In this document: in pieces, positions 1 to 6,540 of the stretch | Layout of the letters: every line of letters starts with the position of its first letter | How positions within the stretch are numbered: the first letter of the stretch is position 1 | Assembly (NCBI GenBank): GCA_041485385.1 | Contig: JBGPJM010000128.1 | Span: 1 to 14,191 of the forward strand | DNA length: 14,191 nucleotides | Origin: JBGPJM01 sp041485385 | GTDB lineage: Bacteria > Planctomycetota > Phycisphaerae > Phycisphaerales > UBA1924 | Direction of reading: 5' to 3' | Program-made: the position numbers and the translations under genes | Notes under the pieces: generated by a model | Database searches by the model: none | Seen by the model: only the letters and a program-made list of their open reading frames with translations | What the model was told of the DNA's origin: nothing

Positions 1-6
1 TCTCAT
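1..6 (-). CDS. Start of a gene truncated by the window edge
   Basis: Only the first two codons (ATG AGA) lie inside the window. The start is credible because the minus strand has AAAGGAG at 19-13, six bases before the ATG, which is as good as any ribosome site in this operon. The product cannot be named. It would be the seventh gene of the phage-type operon, separated from the last zinc-ribbon gene by 146 bases that contain a hairpin. In a phage packaging operon a large terminase could follow here, but nothing visible shows that. Confidence 0.4.
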
Positions 7-117
7 GGAAGGCTCCTTTCCAAATCAGTCCTGCCGGCAGGAACCGGCGCAGGGTCGCTTCTCGGGAGGTACTCGTCGTAGCGCTGCTCCTTCTTACACG
101 ACGGACCGCGTTCTTCT

Positions 118-157
118 GCTGAGAGTTGCCTTCCGCTCTGATACCGGCACTCTCAGC
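118..157 (-). terminator. Inverted repeat at the end of the zinc-ribbon genes, possible terminator or attenuator
   Basis: GCTGAGAGT (118-126) is perfectly complementary to ACTCTCAGC (149-157), a 9-bp stem. A further GCC/GGC pairing (128-130 with 146-148) narrows the loop to 15 bases. One arm overlaps the TGA stop of the last zinc-ribbon gene (153-155). On the minus strand the stem is followed by AGAAGAACG rather than a T-run, so it is not a classic intrinsic terminator. It could be an attenuator or an mRNA-end stabiliser before the next gene. The same symmetry would also fit a protein-binding site. Confidence 0.4.
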
Positions 158-422
158 GCCCCCGCTCCGGGAGGTCGTCGCCCCGCGCCATGATCTTCGG
201 CGAGGGGATCCGCCACACCCGCCTCCGCCCGCAGGTCGAGCAGATGTCCTTGGACGGGTCGTCCCCGGGGTCCGGCGGCTCGCCGAACACGCGGGGCGGC
301 GGGATGTTGAACACCGCCGGGCCGGGTCCGCCGTTGCCGCACTCCGGGCAGGCGCCGCCCCGGAGGGCCGTGCGCCGCCCGGTCTCAAGCCGGGCAAGCC
401 GCCGGCTCAGGGCGCTGGGCAC
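153..422 (-). CDS. Small zinc-ribbon protein, third of three tandem paralogues
   Basis: The product is 89 residues and its function is unknown. It opens with a basic, probably helical segment (SRRLARLE, residues 6-13), followed by two CxxC pairs, CPEC at 25-28 and CSTC at 61-64, which should bind one zinc ion. The C-terminus is charged. The start is GTG at 422, supported by GGAAGGAG six bases upstream. It overlaps the end of the preceding gene by 38 bases in another frame, so translation is probably coupled. The two upstream genes share the same plan: RLARLE helix, CxxC, hydrophobic strand, CxxCG, hydrophobic strand. Such two-CxxC ribbons bind nucleic acid or protein in many families, and position in a phage-type operon suggests a DNA-related accessory role. 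That role is inference. Confidence 0.75.
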   Translation of the reverse strand: MPSALSRRLARLETGRRTALRGGACPECGNGGPGPAVFNIPPPRVFGEPPDPGDDPSKDICSTCGRRRVWRIPSPKIMARGDDLPERGR

Positions 423-648
423 CGGCGTCTCCTTCCGGCAGCGGCCTGGGGTGCAGGGGGTGGATGACGATCACCGTCTCCGGCCGCCGCCCGCACACCG
501 CGCAGGCGGTCGGCGCACTCATCGGGCGGTCGAACTCGTCGTGGACGATGAACTGCACGCCCTCCTGCTCGCGGCACCCGGGGCAGCCGGCGGGGCGCGC
601 GGCGGCCTCCAGCCGGGCAAGGCGTCGGCTCAGAGCGCTACTCGCCAC
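385..648 (-). CDS. Small zinc-ribbon protein, second of three tandem paralogues
   Basis: The product is 87 residues and not assignable to a named function. SRRLARLE lies at residues 7-14, then CPGC at 22-25, a VQFIVHDEFD strand, CAVCG at 49-53 and a VIVIH strand, giving a treble-clef or ribbon-like zinc site. A third isolated Cys lies near the C-terminus (residue 85). The start is GTG at 648, inside the last codons of the upstream gene (11-base overlap). The sequence in front is only G-rich rather than a sharp Shine-Dalgarno, so re-initiation after the upstream gene is likely. Of the three copies it has the most compact spacing between the two CxxC pairs, about equal to the first copy and shorter than the third. 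Confidence 0.7.
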   Translation of the reverse strand: MASSALSRRLARLEAAARPAGCPGCREQEGVQFIVHDEFDRPMSAPTACAVCGRRPETVIVIHPLHPRPLPEGDAGAQRPEPAACPA

Positions 649-973
649 GGGGCGCCCCCCGCGGGCGGTCGGGCGGTGAGGGCGGTTCCCCGCCCACCGC
701 TACCCCCGCCGGCGCCGGGCCGCCCACGGGGGAACGTGGGCCAACGGGCGCGGCGCCGGGCGTTGGGGCGGGCGGTCGGGCGGCGCGGTTGGCCGGATCG
801 ATGATCGTCACCCGGACCCGCCATTGCCGACCGCATGTGCGGCACAGCCCCGGGTTCGTCGGCATCGGCTTGCCGGGCTTCACCAGGTGCACGATCCGGA
901 CGGCCTCGCACCCGGTGCACGGCCCGGCCCCCCGCGCCCGCTCCAGCCTGGCGAGGCGCGCCGCGACCCTCAC
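638..973 (-). CDS. Small zinc-ribbon protein, first of three tandem paralogues
   Basis: The product is 111 residues. It has an RLARLER helix at residues 6-12, CTGC at 19-22, a VRIVHLV strand, CRTCG at 44-48 and a WRVRVTIID strand. Residues 62-111 form a Pro/Gly/Ala-rich low-complexity tail absent from the two paralogues downstream. The start is GTG at 973. It overlaps the TGA of the upstream small gene in a GTGA junction, and AAGGAGG stands seven bases upstream, so the start is well supported. The function is unknown. A zinc-stabilised nucleic-acid or protein-binding adaptor of phage origin is the most natural inference. The tail could reflect open-frame drift in GC-rich DNA rather than selected sequence. 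Confidence 0.7.
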   Translation of the reverse strand: MRVAARLARLERARGAGPCTGCEAVRIVHLVKPGKPMPTNPGLCRTCGRQWRVRVTIIDPANRAARPPAPTPGAAPVGPRSPVGGPAPAGVAVGGEPPSPPDRPRGAPRGE

Positions 974-1164
974 CGCCCGCCCTCCTTCTTCCGCTCGTCG
1001 GCGTCCCGCTCCAGCCGCTCGACGCGCTCGTTTAGGTCGTCCAGTTCGATCGACTCGCCCGCGAACTTGAGCAGGCCCGTCCAGGCCGCCCTCCTGGCGG
1101 CCGTGCTGGCACGCGGGTCCGTCGCCACATCGACCAACTTGTACGCAGCCATCCGGGGAGTCAT
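970..1164 (-). CDS. Small helical protein, paralogue of the C-terminal half of the terminase-small-subunit-like protein
   Basis: The product is 64 residues. The C-terminal segment LLKFAGESIELDD with LERDADERKK closely mirrors LLKFSRESIELDE with LERDAEERKN in the upstream gene. The preceding about 30 residues also align (TPRMAAYKLVDVA against TPMAVQTLAKVTA). The whole protein therefore corresponds to roughly residues 78-139 of its neighbour, without the helix-turn-helix. The end is a probable coiled coil rich in Glu, Arg and Lys. The start is ATG at 1164, with AAGGAG eight bases upstream, and it overlaps the upstream TGA by one base (TGATG). A role as an oligomerisation partner or competitor of the larger protein is an inference from the shared domain. 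Confidence 0.75.
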   Translation of the reverse strand: MTPRMAAYKLVDVATDPRASTAARRAAWTGLLKFAGESIELDDLNERVERLERDADERKKEGGR

Positions 1165-1583
1165 CAGTGAGTCTCCTTGTTCTTCCGCTCCTCCGCGTCG
1201 CGCTCCAGGGCGGTGAGCCTCCCCACGACCTCGTCCAGCTCGATCGACTCGCGGCTGAACTTCAGCAGCGCCGTGGCCGCCGAGACTTTCGCGGCGTGCG
1301 GGGCCGTGGCGTCGGCCGTCACCTTGGCCAACGTCTGCACGGCCATCGGGGTGTACTTCTGCGTCATGCTGATCGCCTGCGCGAACGCCACCCGCCGGGC
1401 CTTGCGGTACTCGCGCGAGAACGCCTCCTGGCCGAGCCAGGTGTAGAGCGTTCGTTCGCCCACGCCGCACGCGTCCGCGGCCTTCTTGATCGTCGGCTCG
1501 TTGATGAGCGCGATGATCGCCTGGTGCTGGCCCTGATCCAGCGCGTCCGCCGAGTCGAGGTTGTCGCCGCCCCGTCCTGCCAT
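1164..1583 (-). CDS. Phage terminase small-subunit-like HTH protein
   Basis: The product is 139 residues. Residues 20-65 form a helix-turn-helix of the type in phage terminase small subunits: IIALINEPTIKKAADACGV, then GERTLYTWL as recognition helix, then FSREYRKARR. Terminase small subunits bind the packaging site and hand DNA to the large subunit. Residues 76-115 (YTPMAVQTLAKV through LLKFSRESIEL) make a helical repeat, followed by a charged coiled-coil tail. The start is ATG at 1583, with only a weak AGGAA upstream, 12 bases after the methyltransferase stop. No large terminase is in the window, so a general DNA-binding regulator cannot be excluded. The HTH family assignment is fairly secure; the packaging role is inferred. 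Confidence 0.7.
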   Translation of the reverse strand: MAGRGGDNLDSADALDQGQHQAIIALINEPTIKKAADACGVGERTLYTWLGQEAFSREYRKARRVAFAQAISMTQKYTPMAVQTLAKVTADATAPHAAKVSAATALLKFSRESIELDEVVGRLTALERDAEERKNKETH

Positions 1584-1595
1584 TTGTTGCCGTTC

Positions 1596-2879
1596 CTACG
1601 CGGCCGGGGCGCGGGCCGCCGCCTCGGGCACGTCCACCCCCCGCTCCGCCGCCACGTCCCGCCACGTTTGCCCCGTGCCCTCCAGCACCGCTTCCTTGCC
1701 CGCGAACGCCTCCCACCGGCGCAGGGCGACGTCAACGAACACCGGTTCTAGCTCGTTGGCGTAGCAGACACGGCCCTGCTGCTCGGCCGCGACGATCTGG
1801 CTGCCACTTCCGCTGAAGGGCTCGTAACACACGTCGCCACGCTTGGTGTGCTTGCGCATCGGCCGGGCGAAGATCTCCACCGGTTTTTGAGTAGGGTGCT
1901 CGTTGCCGACGATGCGCGACTTCCCCTCCCAGTCGATCTCCCAGACCGAGTTGAACTCGTGGTTGGAGTCGTGCTCGGGCTGGCTGCCCTTGCGCCACCC
2001 CATCATGCAGGGCTCGTGCCGGAAGTGCCAGTACACGCGGCCGAACACCGGCGTGGGCTTCACCCACACCACCTGCTGGTGGTCGAGAATGCCCAGCTCG
2101 GCCCAGACCTCGGAGATGAGGGCCTGGCGCTTGTGCGCGTGCCAGCAGTAGATGGCGGCGTGCGGGGCCGTGACCCGGAGCACGTTGTCGAACACGCCGC
2201 CGAAGAAGGCGCGGGCGTCGGTGATGTCCACCTCGCGGTACGTCGCGGTCCAGTCCTTGCCGCTGTCGTTGGGGCGGTCGCCGGTGTAGTCAACCAAATA
2301 GGGAGGGTCGGTGGCGCACAGCGCCGCCTTGGCGCCGTTCATCAGGCGGTCCACGTCGTCGGGCACCGTGGAGTCGCCGCATTGAAGTCGGTGGCCCCCG
2401 AGCAGCCAGAGGTCGCCGGCCCGGGTGACGGGATTGATTGGCGGCGGGGGCAGGTCGTCGGCGTCCACGAGGCCGGGGTTGGCCGGTTGGCCGAGCCATT
2501 CGTTCAGTTCCTCGTCGCTGAAGCCGAGCAGGTCCAGGTCGAACTCCAGCGCCTTCAGCTCTTCAAGCTCGACGGGCAGCAGCTCCGGATCCCACTCAGC
2601 GATGGCCGCCGTGGCGTTGTCGGCGATGCGGTACGCGCGGGCCTTCACCGGGTCGAGGCCGACCGCAACGTGGACAGGCACCTCCGTCATGCCGAGCTTC
2701 TCGGCGGCCTTGTACCGCGTGTGGCCCACGATGATGACGCCCTGCTCGTCGACGACAATCGGCTGGCGGAAACCAAACTCGGTGATGCTCCGCGCGACCG
2801 CGTCCACCGCCGCGTCGTTGCGGCGGGGGTTTTTGTCGTACGGCGTGATACTGCTGAGCGGACGAAGTTCGACGTGCAT
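1596..2879 (-). CDS. ParB-like domain fused to a DNA methyltransferase, phage type
   Basis: The product is 427 residues. Residues 1-90 are a ParB/sulfiredoxin-like domain (LRPLSSITPYDKNPRRND, then VGHTRYKAAEKLG with the GHTR box, then AYRIADN). Residues 150-395 are a beta-class amino-methyltransferase: motif IV DPPY at 191-194, HPTQKP at 328-333, and the SAM-binding FSGSG at 355-359 near the C-terminus. DPPY favours N6-adenine methylation, although N4-cytosine cannot be ruled out. Such fusions are common in prophages, where they protect phage DNA from host restriction; no partner endonuclease is seen. I place the start at ATG 2879 because the ParB homology begins there. An in-frame ATG at 2936 would add 19 residues and bury the palindrome at 2900-2915 in coding sequence. 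The gene leads the operon. Confidence 0.9.
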   Translation of the reverse strand: MHVELRPLSSITPYDKNPRRNDAAVDAVARSITEFGFRQPIVVDEQGVIIVGHTRYKAAEKLGMTEVPVHVAVGLDPVKARAYRIADNATAAIAEWDPELLPVELEELKALEFDLDLLGFSDEELNEWLGQPANPGLVDADDLPPPPINPVTRAGDLWLLGGHRLQCGDSTVPDDVDRLMNGAKAALCATDPPYLVDYTGDRPNDSGKDWTATYREVDITDARAFFGGVFDNVLRVTAPHAAIYCWHAHKRQALISEVWAELGILDHQQVVWVKPTPVFGRVYWHFRHEPCMMGWRKGSQPEHDSNHEFNSVWEIDWEGKSRIVGNEHPTQKPVEIFARPMRKHTKRGDVCYEPFSGSGSQIVAAEQQGRVCYANELEPVFVDVALRRWEAFAGKEAVLEGTGQTWRDVAAERGVDVPEAAARAPAA

Positions 2880-2895
2880 GTGTACTCGATCGGCG

Positions 2896-2915
2896 ATTAT
2901 GTAGTCGATACTACA
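2896..2915 (-). promoter_or_regulatory. Palindromic operator overlapping a -10-like box
   Basis: TGTAGT (2900-2905) and ACTACA (2910-2915) are perfect inverted arms around CGAT. On the minus strand the left half runs into CATAAT (2901-2896), a five-of-six match to a -10 box, about 17 bases before the methyltransferase ATG. No -35 hexamer is seen in the GC-rich sequence upstream. A dimeric repressor bound here would block the promoter of the whole phage-type operon. The palindrome is directly visible; its use as an operator is inferred. Confidence 0.45.
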
Positions 2916-3049
2916 CGCCCGCGCGCGGAGTTCCATGATGAGCCGCTGCCGAGGCCATGCTCTGCGCCGCCAACCCCACCGCAGGATGCGGCATTGCGCG
3001 GCATCGGAGCGCACCGGCGTGTACCGGACTCGCCGTGGTATTCTGGAGC

Positions 3050-3073
3050 GGTCCGGAGAGATTCTCGTGGACC
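3050..3073 (+). promoter_or_regulatory. Leader hairpin upstream of the membrane-protein gene
   Basis: GGTCC (3050-3054) pairs with GGACC (3069-3073), and inside it GAGA (3056-3059) pairs with TCTC (3063-3066) around a GAT loop. It lies about 50 bases before the ATG at 3126. A possible -10 (TATTCT, 3039-3044) stands just upstream, without a recognisable -35. The rest of the 2937-3125 intergenic stretch shows no gene. The promoter of the plus-strand pair should be here, but it cannot be fixed from sequence alone. Confidence 0.25.
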
Positions 3074-3125
3074 AGGCGGACCAGAACAAGCCGACGCCCG
3101 ACCAGTCGCGTTTAGGAGAGCAATC

Positions 3126-3968
3126 ATGGACACGAGCAAGATCGGCGAGTTCATCGACGAGATCGACGACCTGGTCTCCACGGCTCAGACCACGAGCGAT
3201 CACACGGAACAGACGAAACTGATCGAGGAGGCGCTAAAGAGAGCCTGCAAGATGATGAAGGCGATCAATCGTGACATCGCCGACCAAGCCGGAGTGGCGC
3301 TCGCCGCCGCTGGGCTGGGGGCTGCGGAGGCGAAGCTGCGGTTTCTCGATGTGGTCCAGGGACGCGAGGATCTGGCCGTATTTCAGAGCAAGCGGTCGTT
3401 GGAGAGTTTTCTCGAATCTGTTCGTCCGTTGCTCACCAGCCAGAAACGCATGAGTCGGGAGCGGATCGACAGGATCTCAGCCGAGGTGCTCAGCGTCTAC
3501 GACAACTTCATGAACGAGAAGATCGGCCTGGACGAGGTGAAGAAGCAGTACAAGGGATTGGAGCGTTTCTTCTGCCGCCCGCCCAGGGACGGCGGCGGTA
3601 AGACACCGCCGCTCTTGGGCCCGGACAAAGGACCCGGCGGCGGGAGCACCGCCAAGACGCTGGATCGTGCGCGCAAGTGGCTTGTGGCTTTGACGGCCGC
3701 GGGCTGGCTGGCGCTGGCAACGGCTGGAAAGTCACCCGCTCCCGAGTCGCACCCCGAGCCGCCGGTGCCGGTGCAGGTGCCGCACAACCTCGCGTTGCTA
3801 TCACTGTTGATGTTCGTTGGCTTTGCCAGCTTTCTCGATGAAACGCACGGCCTGCCGGGGGAGGAGTACGTGCCGAGCTTTGGCGATCCTGAATACGCCG
3901 GTGAAGTGGCAGGTGAAGAACACAAGCGTGCCCGGCACGCCGGGGCGACCGAAGAGGAATACGCCTAG
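3126..3968 (+). CDS. Unrecognised helical protein with two predicted membrane segments
   Basis: The product is 280 residues and I do not recognise the family. Residues 1-150 are soluble, highly charged and helical, with long amphipathic runs (FIDEIDDLVSTA, KLIEEALKRACKMMKAINRD, LESFLESVRPLL, ERIDRISAEVLSVYDNFMNE). Residues 151-175 are a Gly/Pro-rich linker. A first hydrophobic segment is at 185-201 (WLVALTAAGWLALATAG), then a Pro/Glu-rich loop, then a second at 221-237 (NLALLSLLMFVGFASFL). The C-terminal 43 residues are acidic with a few basic residues. The start is ATG at 3126 behind TTTAGGAGAG. The nuclease gene follows after 17 bases, so the two are probably co-transcribed. The layout resembles a cytoplasmic helical sensor or adaptor tethered to the membrane, but no function should be assigned. 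Confidence 0.8.
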   Translation: MDTSKIGEFIDEIDDLVSTAQTTSDHTEQTKLIEEALKRACKMMKAINRDIADQAGVALAAAGLGAAEAKLRFLDVVQGREDLAVFQSKRSLESFLESVRPLLTSQKRMSRERIDRISAEVLSVYDNFMNEKIGLDEVKKQYKGLERFFCRPPRDGGGKTPPLLGPDKGPGGGSTAKTLDRARKWLVALTAAGWLALATAGKSPAPESHPEPPVPVQVPHNLALLSLLMFVGFASFLDETHGLPGEEYVPSFGDPEYAGEVAGEEHKRARHAGATEEEYA

Positions 3969-3985
3969 CTTGCCAGGAACCCGCC

Positions 3986-5032
3986 ATGCCGACCACCGCC
4001 CGCCGCTGCGCCGCCCGCCTCGCCCTCGTTCTGGTGCTGATCGTCTGCTGCGCCTGGGGCGCCACCGGCCACAAGGTCGTCGCCCAGATCGCCTACGACC
4101 GCCTGACGCCCAAGGCCAAGGCGGAGGTGGACCAGTTGCTTGCCGGCAGCACCCTCGCCGAGTTCTCCGTCTGGCCCGACCAGATCAAGAGCGACCCGGC
4201 GTGGGCGTGGACCAAGCCCTGGCACTTTGCCGACATGCCCGAGGGCGCCACCGAGTTCAAGTTGGACCGCGACTGCCCCGAGGAGGGGTGCGTGGTCAAA
4301 GGCATCCAGCGGTACGAGGCGGTCCTCAAGAGCGGGCGGTTCGGCCAGGAGGAGCGCGTCCGGGCCCTGAAGTTCCTGGCCCACTTCGTCGGGGACGTCC
4401 ACCAACCCCTGCACGTCGGGCACAAGGCCGACAAGGGCGGGAACGGCATCGAGGTGCAGCTGTTCTCCCGCAAGACCAACCTGCACGCCGTCTGGGACGA
4501 CGGCCTGATCAAGCAGCGCGGCATGGAGTACGGCGTGTACGCCTCCAAGCTGGAGGCGGCGCTGAAGCCCGAGGCCGAGAAGGCGATGCTGGCGGCGATG
4601 GACCCCGTCGCCTGGGCGACCGAGTCGCACGCGCTGGCCGAGAGCCACGCCTACAGGAACGCCGCGGGCGGGGCGATCAAGGCCGGGGACACGCTGGGCC
4701 AGGACTACGCCGACCGCAACGCCCCGGTCGTAGACGAGCAGCTGACGAAGGCCGGCGTGCGGCTGGCGAAGATGCTCAACGCGATCTTCGACCCGACGGG
4801 GGACGGCGTCGCGGCTCCGCCGGCCGTGCCCGCCGCGGTGGCGCCCCCGGCGCCCGCCGCCGAGTCACCCGCCCCGGCCGCCAAGCCCGGGGTGAAGTTC
4901 GTCGGCAGCAAGAAGAGCGAGGTCTACCACTACCCCGGCTGCGCGGACGTGAAGCGGATCCTGCCGGAGAACCTCGTCGAGTACGCCGAAGCGCCGGCGG
5001 GGAAGAGGCTACACAAGGGGTGCCCGAGGTAG
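3986..5032 (+). CDS. Secreted S1/P1-type nuclease with a C-terminal Ada-like tail
   Basis: The product is 348 residues. A signal peptide spans residues 1-23 (LALVLVLIVCCA), with predicted cleavage before Trp24, which in this family is itself a zinc ligand as the mature N-terminus. The trinuclear zinc site is complete: W24, H29 (WGATGH), D65 (WPDQIK), H80 (WHFAD), H133 and D137 (LAHFVGDVHQPLH), H143, H167 and D171 (NLHAVWDD). S1/P1 enzymes cleave single-stranded DNA and RNA and have 3'-nucleotidase activity. After an Ala/Pro linker (275-302), residues 303-348 (VGSKKSEVYHYPGC through LHKGCPR) resemble the short Ada-type zinc or Cys motif that follows some secreted nucleases, but only two Cys are present instead of four. 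AGGA precedes the ATG. It is convergent with the phospholipase gene, 14 bases away. A role in scavenging extracellular nucleic acid is likely. Confidence 0.9.
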   Translation: MPTTARRCAARLALVLVLIVCCAWGATGHKVVAQIAYDRLTPKAKAEVDQLLAGSTLAEFSVWPDQIKSDPAWAWTKPWHFADMPEGATEFKLDRDCPEEGCVVKGIQRYEAVLKSGRFGQEERVRALKFLAHFVGDVHQPLHVGHKADKGGNGIEVQLFSRKTNLHAVWDDGLIKQRGMEYGVYASKLEAALKPEAEKAMLAAMDPVAWATESHALAESHAYRNAAGGAIKAGDTLGQDYADRNAPVVDEQLTKAGVRLAKMLNAIFDPTGDGVAAPPAVPAAVAPPAPAAESPAPAAKPGVKFVGSKKSEVYHYPGCADVKRILPENLVEYAEAPAGKRLHKGCPR

Positions 5033-5046
5033 CGTTGCGGTGCTAA

Positions 5047-6534
5047 CTAAGGGACACCGACTTTGGCCGTGTCCGCGCCGTGCTCGCCCCAGAACACGAA
5101 CGTGCATGGCTTATCCAGCGTCATCCTTTCGTCGTACCGGCTGGCAGCGACATGAACGATTCCACCCGGAGCGACCTCTTTGTAAGCATCGCCGAACAGC
5201 CTCCTGGGCCTACTCGCGGTGCCATCGGACACTCCCGTGAAGGCGCCCCACACAAACTCATCCACCCGGAACGGCACCGTCTGCGACGAGTGCCCCTTCA
5301 CCACACCGCCCAGCGTGGCGGTGTAGTGATACGACAAGTCAGGTCTTAGCCAACGTGCGCTGTAGACGGTGATGTCTTCAAGCGCCCAGTTCGCCCGGTT
5401 CCCCGACCCGTCACTCGTTACGGTAATGGACTTCAGTGCTCCCAGATCCCTGCTTGGCATCGTTACGAAATTGGTGCCGCCGCTTTCCATTCGCCCGTGC
5501 CGCTCCGTGTCCACGGTGATGCTTGCCGCGCCCAAGGCACCTTCCAGGGTGAACGTGATTCTGGCGTCCGTTCCGTCACTCCCGGTTCTCACCTTCAGCC
5601 CATACGCTTCCCTGGGAGTCTGGAACGGGTCATCCTGCCGGGTGGCAACTCGAACATCCGCACGTTCCTTCACAATGCTGACCAGCTCCGGCACGTCCCC
5701 GGGGATGATGCCATCAACGCCCGCGTCGATGTGCCCCCTCATGGAGTCTGCCAGGCCGATCGTGTACACATAGGGGATCGCTCGGGGAAGCCCCGTAGCG
5801 GCTCGGGCCCACGCTGCTCGGTCCATGGCTGTGAACAGGTTCGGCCCCGGCCCAGCGGTGCCGTCGCCAAAGGCAATATTCCCGGCGTACCCCCGCTCGG
5901 CGAAGTACTTCACCACAGCGAGGGCATCATCCTCCTCGTCCACCATCACCCCTTCGCGCGGCCCCATCCCGACCAGGATATCTTTGAACACCGCAAGATC
6001 TGCCTTCGTGGCGACACTGATAATGACGTTCAGCTCGACGCCGTCGGTATTCAGATGCGCCCTGATGGCCCTTCGGATAGCCATCCCGTCCAAGGCGGTG
6101 GCGGCAGACGACTTGACATCGAACACCACCAGTGCCAGTTGCCTATTTGTGATGGCCAACTCATGCACCCCGTCCAACCATTCACTGAGCTTCGTATCCG
6201 TGCACCGGCCCCCGCGATTCGGGGCACTCGAGTCCCAGTTCACGAGGTTCGCCAATGGATCCGTGGCACCGCAGTCGGCACGCGTGATGTCCGGTTCGAG
6301 AGCATTGGCGCCCGCTGCCAGGGCAATTCGCACGTCCTCCAGGGTATTGGGGTTGTGCGCAAAGATGTAGAATGGCCGCGGAGAGGACCCATTGAGCGGA
6401 TTGCCCTGGCCGTCAGCGGCCCTGCCGAGACTCACCACCATCGCCAACTGGGCACCCAGCAAGAGGTAGCGGGCGACGCCAGCCTCGGAGGAACCCTGCC
6501 CGCCACCCTGGCATAGCCTCGGCCTCATCGCCAT
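5047..6534 (-). CDS. Secreted sphingomyelinase D/GDPD-like phospholipase with PLAT domain
   Basis: The product is 495 residues. A hydrophobic segment at 21-38 (ARYLLLGAQLAMVVSLG) looks like a signal peptide preceded by a long N-region. Residues 54-290 match the sphingomyelinase D/GDPD TIM-barrel: FYIFAHNPN with H60, AGANALEPDI with E80 and D82, LVVFDVKS with D139, and GVDGIIPGD near the end. The usual second catalytic His is not evident; the expected strand reads LVNWDSS. Residues 308-392 are a PLAT/LH2 lipid-binding domain (YGLKVRTGSDGTDARITFTL, DLGALKSITV, NWALEDITVY). Residues 440-495 resemble the start of a beta-helix (GDAYKEVAPGGIVHVAASRY), a module shared with the upstream gene. The ATG lies six bases after the upstream stop, so it is the last gene of the three-gene set. 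Lipid headgroup hydrolysis outside the cell is likely if it is active. Confidence 0.75.
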   Translation of the reverse strand: MAMRPRLCQGGGQGSSEAGVARYLLLGAQLAMVVSLGRAADGQGNPLNGSSPRPFYIFAHNPNTLEDVRIALAAGANALEPDITRADCGATDPLANLVNWDSSAPNRGGRCTDTKLSEWLDGVHELAITNRQLALVVFDVKSSAATALDGMAIRRAIRAHLNTDGVELNVIISVATKADLAVFKDILVGMGPREGVMVDEEDDALAVVKYFAERGYAGNIAFGDGTAGPGPNLFTAMDRAAWARAATGLPRAIPYVYTIGLADSMRGHIDAGVDGIIPGDVPELVSIVKERADVRVATRQDDPFQTPREAYGLKVRTGSDGTDARITFTLEGALGAASITVDTERHGRMESGGTNFVTMPSRDLGALKSITVTSDGSGNRANWALEDITVYSARWLRPDLSYHYTATLGGVVKGHSSQTVPFRVDEFVWGAFTGVSDGTASRPRRLFGDAYKEVAPGGIVHVAASRYDERMTLDKPCTFVFWGEHGADTAKVGVP

Positions 6535-6540
6535 GGGACC

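Noticed and set aside
1848..3125. Long plus-strand extension in front of the membrane-protein gene
   Set aside because: The extra frame is antisense to the methyltransferase and lacks recognisable motifs. ATG 3126 has a strong ribosome site.
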